Below, in pieces: positions 23,699 through 35,349 of a DNA stretch of 64,000 nt; position 1 is the first letter of the stretch; each line of letters begins with the position of its first letter. Below the pieces are notes generated by a model, which searched no databases, was not told the DNA's origin, and saw nothing but the letters and a program-made list of their open reading frames with translations. The translations under genes and the position numbers were made by a program. This DNA is from Pristionchus mayeri. Lineage: Eukaryota > Nematoda > Chromadorea > Rhabditida > Neodiplogasteridae. Location of the stretch: positions 22,352,365 through 22,416,364 of the forward strand of contig BTRK01000006.1 of assembly GCA_036245805.1 (NCBI GenBank). Direction: 5' to 3'.

Positions 23699-24796
23699 AA
23701 ATCCAAGAAGAAGTCCTTCACCAAGTACGCCAGAAGTGGCAGGAAGATGGTGGGAAGAACGCCATCGAGGGAGACCTCAACAAGATGAAGAAGTACTTCT
23801 CTAGCATGCGCGGCATCGTCCACACTCAGGCAAGTTATTCAGTTATATTCTTTCTACCGCTGTATTTATATTTGGTTGCTAGATATTTATAGTATTTTAT
23901 GGGTAGTATCCAGCATATCAATTCTAAACAAGAACTGAATGTAAACCCGTATTAAACTTCCCTTCTTTAGTCAGCTATGAGTGACGCGGCTACCCATTCT
24001 CCTGCTCCTGCCCTTCTCAAGCCAGCCGACGAGGTTCCTCACACTACTCTCATCTCTGGAAACACTGAGAAAACGCCAAAGACTGCTGTTGCCAACACCG
24101 TAAGTCGCATTTGAACTAAATATGGAAAAAATATGCAAACCTGTTTTGGAAACCTTGTTCGAACCTTGCGCGCTCATCCCATTCCTGCTGCTCTGGAGCC
24201 CCCTCCAAGGCCATTTTGTGATCACAAAAATACGCCGCTTGACTGTGTGCCCATTTGTCTCCCACTGTTTCGGAATTATCTGGCGTTCCTCTGTCCCGAA
24301 ATCACACTCGTATTGATGCTCGCTCGTTCGCAGCGGTGACTGTGTCCACCATGGCTAACTGTGACTGACTTCATTTGCAGATCCTCATCAACCAGGTCTT
24401 CTCTCAGGATGATATGATCGGCACCATTGCTGTTACCCGCGGAAAGGGATTCAAGGGAGTCACTTCGAAATGGCATACCAAGAAGCTCCCTCGAAAGACC
24501 CAGTATTTTTTCCCTTTCACACTGTAGCCAAATTACCAGTGATGCTTGCCAAAGGGGTTCATCAGTCTAAAGATATAACTTACCTTCTTTAGGTCTACTC
24601 CCGATACCATTAAACACTTTGTTACCCCGAACTGGGCTTCTGCAGTAGTGCCGCCAAAATGATAGGAATGAGCATAATGTTATCGCTGATAACACTCGTA
24701 TCGGGCCTATCTTATAGTAATATTGCTATAGTTTCATCCTGGTTTTTGAGGTGAATTCGTAGTCGTTCAGGTGCTTGTATCGGAGCTTGGCATCCA
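23699..24796 (+). pseudogene. RPL-3 (uL3) ribosomal protein pseudogene fragments
   Basis: Three pieces in order on plus match eukaryotic uL3. (1) 23699-23829: KSKKKSFTKYA, then after a one-base loss KWQEDGGKNAIEGDLNKMKKY and IVHTQ, followed by a GCAAGT donor. (2) 24381-24503: after a TTTGCAG acceptor, [36 protein letters not shown]. (3) about 24773-24796: ACIGAWHP. The segment linking pieces 1 and 2 is missing, and in its place lies a copy of the first exon and upstream region of the neighbouring small gene. The frameshift, missing parts and degenerate third piece mark a decayed intron-containing duplicate, not a working ribosomal gene. Confidence 0.8.
23885..24110 (+). repeat. Duplicated promoter and first exon, copy A
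   Basis: A direct repeat of 24920-25140. It contains the leader TTCTAAACAAGAACTGAATG, an acceptor and the 41-codon exon 23977-24099 (starting MSDAATHSPAPALLKPADEV, donor GTAAGT). Relative to copy B it differs at a few codons (PHTT versus AHST, EKTP versus ENRP). No private downstream exons follow it. Either it is an alternative first exon of the gene at 25006-25634 or a dead partial duplicate lodged inside the RPL-3 pseudogene. Confidence 0.7.
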
Positions 24797-25005
24797 AAAA
24801 TGACGATTATTTATAAGTTTGTGTTTTGGGCTAATTTAATGTGCTGACAACGATGGGCAAACTCATTTGTTAACCAGAGCCTTAGGCTGGCTCCAGTCTC
24901 TCTATTTGATTGATTCATAGTAGTTGATGGGTAGTATTCAGCTATATCCCTTCTAAACAAGAACTGAATGTAAACACGTATTAAACTTCCCTTCTTTCTT
25001 CAGCT

Positions 25006-25634
25006 ATGAGTGACGCGGCTACCCATTCGCCTGCTCCTGCCCTTCTCAAGCCGGCCGACGAGGTTGCTCACAGTACTCTCATCTCTGGAAATACTGAGAA
25101 CAGGCCGAAGACTGCTGTTGCCAACACCGTAAGTAGGATTTTGAACTAAATATAAAGAGGTGCTCAAAATTCATTCTACTCCAGAGTGCCTTTTTGTCCC
25201 TAAAATTTGACGGTTATCGAGTTGTTACATTTTAAAAATGAGGATACTTTAATCGGTTCCATTAAAACTTCGATTCTACGTGTATAATCCCTGGTACGGG
25301 AATGATCTTATGATAGTTCAAAGTACGGACACAAAAAACCGCAAGACTTTTGCATCAACCTAATATGCAGACTGCCCTCCACTGCTCCTCCCCCTCCGAT
25401 TCCATGCTCTCTCCCGGCACAAGTAAACTGTTCGGGAAGAAGAGTAAGGTACGATGCTACTCTCACTCGCTCTTTTGAGATTCAGTAAAAGTATAGTCTG
25501 CTTGCGAAAGCTTATTGATTCAGATTTTCTCTGCATCGGCTATCCTCCGATCGAAGCAACAAGCTGCAATTCCTCTCATTCTCAATGGCAGCCAATCAGA
25601 CAATGATGATAAGGCGTGGAATATTTATAAGTGA
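25006..25634 (+). CDS. Small novel protein, about 103 aa
   Basis: Three exons, all phase 0: 25006-25128 (MSDAATHSPAPALLKPADEV, 41 codons), 25371-25448 (SPSDSMLSPGTSKLFGKKSK part, 26 codons) and 25524-25634 (IFSASAILRSKQQAAIPLIL, then SQSDNDDKAWNIYK, stop TGA). All junctions have GT..AG with good acceptors (TTCTTCAG, ATATGCAG, GATTCAG). The composition is Ser/Pro/Ala-rich with a small basic patch (FGKKSK) and no signal peptide or membrane segment. The SPSDSMLSPG stretch could be a phosphorylated low-complexity region. Family not recognised. A duplicate of exon 1 and its upstream sequence lies 1 kb upstream. Confidence 0.6.
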
Positions 25635-25975
25635 GCCTCCTCCCCTCCCGTGTATGTTTCCCCCATGAGTGATTCCCAAACATAGCTTCTCGTTGTCCCC
25701 AATTTACTTACCAATACAATATTCACCAATCCTGTAGATTTCATTCTATATCGCATCGATAAAATTCGTCTGACAAAAAATTATCGGTACTAATTTCTTC
25801 TTCTACTATAATACAATTTACAAATAAGTTATTAAAATGTACATACAAGGTCGGAATACAAGTAACAATATTGGTTTCGACGTGACCCGAGGTAAGAAAT
25901 GCATGGCTGGTCAATGGAAACTAACTGCAAAAACTGTTAGCAATGTCGACTGGGGGAATGGGAATGGAAGAAGGT

Positions 25976-28453
25976 TTACATCTGTTTGATGTCGAGCTGC
26001 TTGCGGACGAAGTTGCTGATGACGGCGAGCAACTCGCGCTTCACCTCGTCAGATCCTGAAGGAAATAAAAATTTAACATTTAATAGTGAATTTATCATCG
26101 TTAATTCACCATTTTGATAGCTTACAATTAGGTACTCCCATTCAATTTCAATACCCAATAATAATCAATATTCGGAAAAAGAGACGCAGTTCTCTTGCTC
26201 AGAATTGACTCGGAATGGAAATGAGTATACCCTCTCAATGCCTGGATTGATTTTCCACTGTTTTTAAATACGTTTAATTGGCAATATGAATAAGAACTCG
26301 ATATCAAAACCCGATATCTCCCAATATTTTCTCACGTTCCTTGATATAGGGTTAATTTGCATTGCAGAACCTCCGCTCGATAAGCATTAACTGAGTGGGA
26401 AATTCAAGGGGATGACATTGGGTAATATTGAGTATTTAATTGACATCCCTAGGTGAAATGCCACGTGCTCCCTTTCATTCCTCTTCATAGATATATCACT
26501 AATAATATCATTCGAAATAAATTGAATTGAGCTTAAAGTTACCGGACAATAATAATAATATTTATGCGGTTCAGGTAGAAACGCGAGTACAAAGAGAAAG
26601 ATATTGACAGGAAATGAAACCCTGATCTCACCCTGATCTCGTCGCATGTACTGAGATCATGCAAAAGTGAGAGAGCGCGGGATTACGCTGATCATATCCG
26701 ACTTTCCTTTGAGGCTATTATTGATTTTTTGTATTTTTGTATATTCATGCTCAACTAATTCAGCCATCGGCTAATCGATGGAGAACTAATCCCGTCCCAT
26801 TCTCTTCCCCCACTCTCTTCAGTTACTTCGCTCTCTCACTCTCAATCTGTATCTACCGGTCGTCCAAGAATGAGTATTTAATCGGCGAACCTGGCCAGTC
26901 CCCGGCCAGTCCACGTTGACCCCACGTGGCCCCTCTTTACCCACTCCTTAGTGCTCAAGTCGAGTACGATAAAGTATGAGTGATGTCATCTATACTGTAT
27001 ACTACTGCACACCAGAAAACAACTGCAACATTCGTCGCCTCGCCTATCATTACATTACTGGGGGTTCATTTACCATGTGTCAATGTCGACAAAAATATTC
27101 GAAGGAAGCATTAACCTTCTGATAAAAATCTTACAAGAGCAATGTCCATTTCATTCATTCACTTTACTCCCGTTTTTTAGAAAATTGAGAACCAGAACAG
27201 TGAGGTATACCGGATGGATTAACAGCACCGGAAATTTGATAAAGCTTATAACTGGTCAAAACAACAACAAACGAAACAAGACAATCGAATAAATCTAACA
27301 AATAATCATAACAACAAAAAAAACGAGAACAACAAGTTAAACATGATATCCAATTATTGATTGGTTGAGGGCATCACAGTGGAGAAGGGAAGAGTTGTGA
27401 AGCATCTGAATGAAATTGTTTTAGTGCGCCCACTTCAAGTGAGCAATTTATGAGTGGATAAATGAATTAATAAAAAATCAATATGCGGATATTTTTCCTA
27501 ACTTTGACCTAATCTAATCAAAACCATAAACGAAATTTATAATGTATGAACCTGCGTGACTCCTCGTCACTTCGGCACAGTTAGACTCCGAAAAAAGATC
27601 ACCCTTCCAAACGATCTGAATACCAATTTATTTACAAGATAATTTTGATCAAAAGCTAGCAATATATGCAGGCCACTCACCTAGTAGAATAATGACTCGA
27701 TCAATTTGATGTCGTCAGATGATAGTTGATTATATCGAGAAAAGAAATGACTCAGAGAATGTAAAGCGAATCACAAAAAGCGTGTTCAATTATATATCAC
27801 ACTCGCAGTGAACCTGCTTCGGCTGATTTTTTAAAGACTGGAAAATATTTTTATAAACTTTAAGTTACAGCGTGCATTTATCGACTGACCCTTGAAGGAC
27901 GTCCTCCTGCAGCGTCGTAATCCTGGACAAGACGCTCATCGAAACTGTCCATGTCCCCATCATCATAGACTCGCAACTCTTCTCCCTGAAACAGAATCAT
28001 TAAATACTATAGCTACATAACCTGAGAGAATTTATACAAGACTACTGAACCACGCGCGACACATAAGTGATAGTAGTTTGATTATCTAAGCTTTCCTCTT
28101 ATCTAAATTTAGTTCGTTTTATAATCGCTGAGTAGTACCTCTCTGCTGTCGAATTTTCCCTTCTTCTCACGGCGAAAATTGTAGTCTTCGTCCCGGTAGT
28201 ACAAATTGTCCAACTGCAAATAAATACGTATTTTTGTGAACACTAGCAGTATACGTACTAGAATGTTTCTCTTCGAGACATAGATCGAGGGAGGAACTTA
28301 CAAGACCATTTACAATTTCATACTCAAGTTGACATCACAGAACAAAGCGAGCATAAATATCATATTCATAGACGCTACACGCACCTTTCTCTTTGAATCC
28401 CCATTCCACCGTGGATAAGCTGGTTGGAGCACTCTGCGCGACGCGCGCCTCAT
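25976..28453 (-). CDS. Small conserved-looking charged protein, unidentified
   Basis: Five exons from the ATG at 28451-28453 to the TAA at 25976-25978. They read MRRASRRVLQPAYPRWNGDS; LDNLYYRDEDYNFRREKKGK; GEELRVYDDGDMDSFDERLV then QDYDAAGGRPSR; a 19-base microexon (YMRRDQ, about 26632-26650); and GSDEVKRELLAVISNFVRKQ then LDIKQM. The first three junctions are phase 0, and the microexon supplies the single base needed to open the last exon. About 112 residues; basic N-terminus, acidic/basic middle, and a C-terminal amphipathic helix. No signal peptide. I do not recognise the family. Long introns (about 0.6 and 1.2 kb) are unlike its neighbours. Confidence 0.6.
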
Positions 28454-29330
28454 TCTCAAATTATGAACGATTGGTCATAAATCCCAACTGAAAAAATCGA
28501 TAAGGAACAATATTATTGGAATAAATCGACCGCAAAGTCAAATAAAAACAAGCTGCCGCGGTTGAATCAACTCATGAACCGCAATTGTCAAAATTAAGAA
28601 AGTATAAATATTACGGTATGCACCAAGGTGTATGTTTTTATACACCTAGGTGTAAGTGCACCTAGGTGTAATTAGCAATTCGCCCTCTTTCATACATTCC
28701 CTTTCTCATCCCGAATGCCTTGTTGTACGGAGCTCAATAACTTATAAAACAATTTATCGGGAGACGCCACAAACACTGGAGAACACTACGAGATGCATTA
28801 AATGGTGATGAAGACCAAATGGAGTGAAATTCGATGGGGCAGGGAGGGCGAGGACAATCCAATTATTGACTAGAGGTAGGCGCTTCTATGAGGGTGCAGA
28901 AAAAATGACAAGGAGATTGTTGAAATGCTGTGGGTGGGGGGGGGGGGGCGAGTTGTGAATCTAGACAGAGGAGGTAGGGGGTGCAGAGGATTATTGGGAT
29001 GAGGAGAATGATGGAGTTCGAAAGGATGCAGGGAAGAAACGGTCTGTGTTTGAAGTGTTCTCCTGTAAGAATAATAGAAATGGGGAGACAAGTTTACTCT
29101 TTTCATCATCTGCGATACACAAGTGATACTACAGAAACTAATTTCATTTCTGACATATCCTAGTAAGTCGTTTGGTAAAAGAAATTTTCGTACTTCTATC
29201 GACGTAACATATACATTAAAAAGTTTTGGCTTACGAGTGGGTGGAGGATTCAGTGGTCATGACGAGCTGCAGTCTCCTTCTTCACACTCACCACAATTTC
29301 CTTCAGAGTCAACTCCTCGGATCCCTGAAC
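28454..29330. other. Intergenic with repeat
   Basis: Holds the second CACCTAGGTG-rich repeat (28615-28685), a G run at about 28936-28948 and purine-rich low-complexity sequence. No supported gene; the 3' end of the next minus-strand gene may reach into it, since a possible small exon GSEELTLKEIV lies at about 29270-29320. Confidence 0.45.
28615..28685. repeat. CACCTAGGTG-rich repeat, copy 2 (inverted)
   Basis: The reverse complement of the first part of the 23390 repeat: CACCTAGGTG palindromes spaced by the same GTAAGTG-type linker, then AATTAGCAATT. About 70 bases are shared. Confidence 0.65.
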
Positions 29331-29332
29331 GC

Positions 29333-32300
29333 TCAATCGATAGGAATTAAGCATGGAACATTCTCGAAGGAGGGGGAGGAGGAGGAGGAGGAGGAGGAGG
29401 AGGAGGGGGGTGAGTATCGCGCCTCATCTCCGCCAGCATTCTCTTCTCCAGCATTCTCGGAGAGCTCCGTCTTCTTTTCGTCAACCAGAGGGTAGAAGGT
29501 GCCCTGCAGTATTTAGTTCGTCCAATGGATGGAAGGAAGAAGAATACAAGTAATGGATACATTCTTGATGGACTCCTCCATCTTCCTTCTTCTCTTCTGC
29601 TCCTCAGATTCCCCCATGAAGATGCTCTTTACAGTGTTGAAAGCAGAAGACATCTATATGTTGACGCATAATCAGTTTGATAAGACGCGTAATTGTCAGA
29701 TAATTAGCAACAGAAAGTAAAAGAAGGCTTTGGATTGGAGGTTTGAGCAAATCGCAGAAATGGAAGTCGCGTAGGAAAACTCAGGAGAAAAGAGACGAGG
29801 TATTTACTTCAGATGTGTAATCACAATGCTCATAAGGTGGAAATCATGGTGACTGGATTCATTAGATACATGAAAGGATGTTGTACAATAGCTCAATGGA
29901 GTTCGATGAATCGGAAGAGCGACGTATGCGGGTAGGTCATGTGCGCTAGTGAAAATAGATTTGAAGATGGGGGGAAGGTTGGGAGTTGTCGAAACGAGGT
30001 AGCTTTCAGAGAAAATAGCAGCCTTCAACGAGTTGTTCGAACCACCTAATTTACATTCTCAGATGGAAGCGGATTTACTACGTTTCCCCATGCTCCTTCG
30101 ACATTTATCTAGACAGCGTGCAGATTAGGAAATAGAGGAATTACAACAACAAAAATTTGTACAATTCCTGCCCCGTTGCTTTCTAAAACATTCGAAAGCT
30201 GCTTGGTAGTCCAATGGATGTGGAATTAGCTAAGAAATTGAGAAGTGGAGCGTTCTTTCGTCGGTTGCAAAACAGATGCGACGATTCTCAAAAACGGAAG
30301 GGAGGGGGAAGGGGAATCAAGGATGAACGGTGAGTAGTTACTATGGAATTAGCAGAGACGGACTGGATTCAACAGACATTTCCGAATGCGCTGCTCAATG
30401 GCCGAAGAGCAAAGGTTTGAAGGAAAACTATGGTTATCACGGGTATCATTAAACAGTTGTTAGCATTATGTGTGATCACTTCCCGTGCTCAAAGGCAGTA
30501 ATACCAGTTATTTACTTGACTCTCCCACGCTGCACCCGTTCCGTGATGCGTATTCGCAATAGATACTGTCACGTGAGGCATGCCGATGTCAGAATGACAC
30601 CTCATAGTTGCATTTCCTCGTGTGCCCGGGCGAGAAGAGAAAATATTAGTAGAGAAACATTTTATCGATCGAAATTCTTTGTGACACAATATGGGAATAT
30701 ATGAATATTTAGAATGATCGGGAGTGCTAGCGATATTGCATTATTCTTGATAGATATTGTTATCGCAGGCTCTGCATTGGATGAAACTCTTGTGCGTGCT
30801 GCCCGATTCTGAATGGACGGCATATTAATTTTGTTAAGTTTTATAATTGGTTTAGCTAATTGACTATATCTCACCCCGTTTTTCGACGTTGATCTGCGTC
30901 CCCTCAGTGATCTTCACACTCGTATCTGCCAGCATGATCTCGATGTACACTTCGTGGGAGAATTTCTGCTGGGGCAGCTTTCGCAACTTGGTAGCACACA
31001 GGAGTTCGCCTGTCCTGAGAAGAACAAGATTGGGATATTGCATGGTTTTTGAAGATTAATTACAAGCGCTATTGACACTTACGCCTGGTCCCAACGCAAA
31101 ATGTTGTTTGTGAGCAAGTCGAGTTGCTTCAGTCCCATGTTCATGCAAGTTCTGTGAAGACCAGTTGAAAGAGGGGAGTAAAATTGATAAAATATATGAT
31201 AAAACGAAACGATTACTCATTGACGGAGGTAATGAAAAGGGAACTTCGTAACTGAGGATGACACGATGAAGCTATTGGAATGACTCACTGAAACGAGACT
31301 GAGTCTCTCTGGCAGATGACAATGGAGGGATAGTGGGCACGACTGAACCACTCGGCACACTCTAAGCGTCTGTAGCAGTGCATCCCAGCTAGAAATGCAC
31401 AGCTTCTGAAAATACTCTTTTGCATTTGTGTTGTTCATCAATACTGATCATACTTGTACGAAACGTGCAACCCACTTTTCATGCAGTATCTGGTTGGCGT
31501 CGAATGAGTTTTGAATGGAGCCGAAGAAGCTCCAATCCGGAAGATTACAACCATCGAGTCGGCAACTGAAGTAGATAAGTGGAAAGAAAGAGTGCTGCGT
31601 AATCATTGCCCACTAACCGTTCAACTGTCCGTATAGTGGACTGGCTCTATGGCCACTCTTCAACTTCCTATTATGCTGGAAGCATCCATTGTTGGTCTCC
31701 ACGCATCGGCGCTCATCCTCGGGATCATAACATCTCAAAATAGTTTTTATTTACCCCTTTGTACCCCCTTTGTAGTCATCTATAGAAGCAGGCCTTCATC
31801 ATGGAATCGGGATCGACCATTCCTTCGATGTGTTCAATGCGATCATTCATCTCCGCTTTTGTATGAACTGCAACGCCAAAATGTCTGCTAAAAGAGTCAC
31901 TGCAATAGGTAAAGGTGAACTGAAAGTAATCGGATACTATTTGATTCTTCACGTCGACTTGGGTCACAGTAAATTTGAAAGTGCTGCCATACATCTCCGG
32001 TTGAAGATTGAGAACGAATCTGCGAATTTCTTATGAATATAGGGGATGAGACGAGGAAACGCACGGTTCGGCTCCGCACTCAAATTTGCCGCGGTCCACA
32101 ACGACATCGTCTTCGAATCTCTTGTGCTCAGTTATTTGAATCGTAGTCTTGAGTGTTTATGCAAGGACGGAAGAGCAGGTAAACATGAAGCTTCGGTACT
32201 GACCAGTAGAGACAAGACGAGTAACTACTCTCTTGATCGATTGGTGCTCGATGAAGTCTTCGGAGTGCGCAATTCGAAGATCGCGAGAACATGGAATTGG

Positions 32301-32728
32301 ATAGGTTCGAATATTGGGAAGTGATCGCATCGCTAAAGAAAGAACTTCGAATAGCCCACGTACTGGGTGGTGGCTTGAAGCGGGGAGGGCTTACTGGCGG
32401 AGAGTACATCGATTCTCAGCAATTCTGCAATTCAAGTTAATCTAGTTGCCAATTATTGGTTCCGAACATAACGACAAATCAAAGGTAACAAGATAATTGA
32501 GGCATGAGATACTATTCCACCCCTCTCTATAAGATGTCTATTCATTCTGACACACGGTGCGGATATAATTGGTGATGTCGGGGAGGGATGGGATGGTTTA
32601 GAGACAGGTGCTATTCAAGAAATAAACAGTATTGAGGTCTCCCAATGTTTATAGGCGTACCTGCTCGGGGATAAAGAACTGTATGGAACTAACTTGGACT
32701 GACCCTTCTGGTGTAAAACTGTGTGAGT
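29333..32728 (-). CDS. Unidentified multi-exon protein with in-frame TGA
   Basis: Phase-consistent exons on minus: SFTPEGSVQVSSIQFFIPEQ (32.7 kb), LLRIDVLSATMRSLPNIRTY, SEDFIEHQSIKR (32.3 kb), TTIQITEHKRFEDDVVVDRG, FVLNLQPEMYGSTFKFTVTQ to MVDPDSMMKACFYR (31.8-32.0 kb), CYDPEDERRCVETNNGCF (31.7 kb), CRLDGCNLPDWSFFGSIQNS (31.5 kb), SCAFLAGMHCYRRLECAEWF (31.35 kb), TCMNMGLKQLDLLTNNILRW (31.1 kb), TGELLCATKLRKLPQQKFSH then VYIEIMLADTSVKITEG (30.95 kb). Less certain 3' exons are MGESEEQKRRRKMEESIKN (29.6 kb) and FYPLVDEKKTELSENAGEE ending in a serine run (29.4 kb, stop 29333-29335). The middle is cysteine-rich and looks extracellular. The start codon was not located; a short exon MSAHCAS at 33269 is one option. 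A TGA at 31776-31778 interrupts an otherwise consistent frame. Exons between 29.7 and 30.87 kb are unresolved. Confidence 0.45.
29365..29407. repeat. GGA microsatellite
   Basis: About a dozen GGA/GGG units on plus. On the minus strand it reads as a poly-serine stretch at the end of the preceding gene model. Confidence 0.85.
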
Positions 32729-33516
32729 CTGATAAAAAAGAAGATCTATTGGTATTTTCGGAAAAATTCGAAACGGAATGAATTGAAGGAGCGCCAAATA
32801 ATATAATGATTGTCCGAATGGAGAATAGGTTGAAATACTTAGCGTTCTTTCTTATTATCAGGAATAAATGTAGGTACCTGCTACTTTACCATTTATTTGA
32901 CGCAATATGCGCTCCTTGCTTGGTTCACTCGCCATTTTCGCAATTTGCTTTTGCGAAATTTGTTTTCGGCGAACCTCGTTTCTTCTTATTGCGCAATCTG
33001 GCGAAACGGACATATGATTTTACATTTAGATAAGGTTTCTTCGGTGGAACAGACAGTCCTTGAGCGACTGGCAGTGGAAATGAACTCCCAAATGAACAGC
33101 GAAGATGCGCAGGCATTAATAATGAGAAGACCGTTTCTTCTTTGCTGCCCCCATAATATGCTCTACTCGTTCCTTCCAGCAGACTATCTCCCTCTACTCC
33201 CTCTCTCTCATAGGGAAGAAAACAAAACAATGAGGCAAGAACCCTCACCGATGCACAATGTGCGCTCATAGAGAGTTAAAATCTACTAACCAAACTCGCC
33301 ACGAGCCGGATCAGACAGAAGAAGCAGAAGAAAAGTGCACGATCTCTCGCGAATGTCTATGCCCTCTGACTGACCAGTCCTCTGAGGGGGAGAAAGGGGC
33401 GGAGCCGTTCGTCTCCCACCCCCAGGCCAGAGAAAGAGAGAGTAGAGAGGGAGTGGAGAGGATGCTAGTGGTCAACGAGGGTACAAACTAAGAATTTGGC
33501 CGCCGCGAAAGATTGT

Positions 33517-33860
33517 ACAGTAACCCGAAGTGCCTTACAGTACTCCGGCCATATGAAATACTCGAAAATCTTGTAATCCAAGTATCAGAAACTGACTTTT
33601 TCACAAAAGGTATTTAGTAAAATCGATTTATAGTCGAATGTCGTATACAGTAACCACACAATATGCCATAACTTGAAATACAGTACACCGAATATCGAGA
33701 ACTGACTTTTTCTCACAAAGTATTTATTCAATTCGATCTTTAGTCGAATGCTATATACAGTAACCACGCACTATACGGTAACCTGAAATACCGTGAACAG
33801 ATTATCACAAACTGGCATTTTTTCTCAAAATATTTTTATAAGGAATGGATCTTTGTTCTA
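33517..33860. repeat. Tandem repeat, three units of about 105-130 bp
   Basis: Units begin with ACAGTAACC at 33517, 33647 and 33757. Each contains an AACTGACTTTTT-type block and a TAGTCGAATG block (weaker in the last unit). The units are diverged and AT-rich. Confidence 0.75.
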
Positions 33861-35349
33861 CAATAAAATCGAAAGCAGGTTGTCGACTACTTGAAACTTC
33901 AATGCTACTTGAAACTTCATCGCCATAGAAGTGTGGTGAGGATTTCCGGGAACCGCTCATTAACCATGGTCAATCGTGCCTTAAAGCGGATCAATTTGAC
34001 GTCATTTATACACTAGAACATACATATTACTTCATATATGATATATCATAAGAATACCTCATCCATATCGGATATCTACAGTTTAGTGTTTGAAGCAAAC
34101 CATTTCTCCCTTTCGTTTGCTCACAATTTAGTGGGATGCAGCAATAAAGGCAGTGACATTATTGAGTGAGGAGGAGGTTCACCGTCACTAAAATAGGCCA
34201 CCAATGCGGCCAAATATGGTTCGAGAAGTAGATGAGTACTTTTACCCTAGCAGGGGGGGGGGATAGTACGAATAGTCAATTTGTGCCTCCTGCGATGAGC
34301 TCCCAATCAAATAACATCAGCATAAGGGAGATACTCTGTCATGGATATGCACGGGAGAGTTAGGGTGGAGGATGGGGGCAGTGGATGGGAGTGGGGCAAG
34401 AATGCATCATGACGTCGATACGCGATAAGAAACTCTCGCTATTCCCCCCCTTACCCTTCTCTCCATTTGGCTCTCCTTGTCCATCCACACGAGAAGGAGG
34501 AGAAGTGATGCGAAGTAGAGCATACTTTGAGAGAAGTTGACCTATTCTTTGCTCTCAAGTTGAGATCGCCAATCAGAATAGTTCCCTCCATTCGGATTTC
34601 TTAGGCCAGGGACGCGAAGAGAGCACTCCATTAGTCAGAAATTCTGCTTCAATAACGTCCATGACGACTCTCTCTCTCGCGGCGAGAAAAGGAAGGGGAG
34701 AGTCCATACGGTTCACTTCTCTCTCAATAGAGCAGTGATAGCAGTAGAGGGGGAGATGGAGAAGGGAGAATAGAGAGAGGAAGGAGGAGAGGTAATGGAG
34801 GACAGGGAGAGGGCAGACAGATGAAGGAAGGAAGGTGAGTAAGTAGAGAGAGACTATTCCTTCTCTCTATCGTCTCTTCAATCTCCTTCACTCCATCGTT
34901 GCCTGCCTTCTTCTTCCTCTTTCGTGAGGTCACACACCTCGCTCATTCATTCTAGCCATCCGTTCTCTCTTTCTCTCCCCTTTCTCACTTAATCATTCAC
35001 TCTCCTTTTCTCTTGTTATTCTAGAGCTCGAAAAGTGCAAATTTGGTCATCTTTGCTCGTAGAAAGCGTTTGGATGGAGGAGAAATTTGCTCTCTCGAAG
35101 TGGCATTAGGCACATCGAAGAATCCTCTTCCCTAGCATCTAGACATTTTGAGTGCATCATGTGCTTTCATGATTCTCCTCTCTCAATCCGCCCTTCTATA
35201 TCTCTCTTTTCTCCAGACGTCTAGAATCCAAATGTTGTGTTTTGGTCCGTCCGAATTCTGGGTGCATTTCGTGAGGTTTTTTAGTTCTTCCTTGTGTTCT
35301 TCCTTTTAATGTCTTCCTTGTGAATGTATTCAGTTCTTCTCCTCCAGGG
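33861..35349. other. Intergenic upstream of nuclear receptor
   Basis: No supported gene. Contains a G run at about 34252-34261, purine/pyrimidine-rich stretches (34670-35000) and a good acceptor (TTCTCCTCCAG) at 35338-35348, immediately before the receptor ATG. That acceptor could be a spliced-leader site or the end of a 5' UTR intron. Confidence 0.5.
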
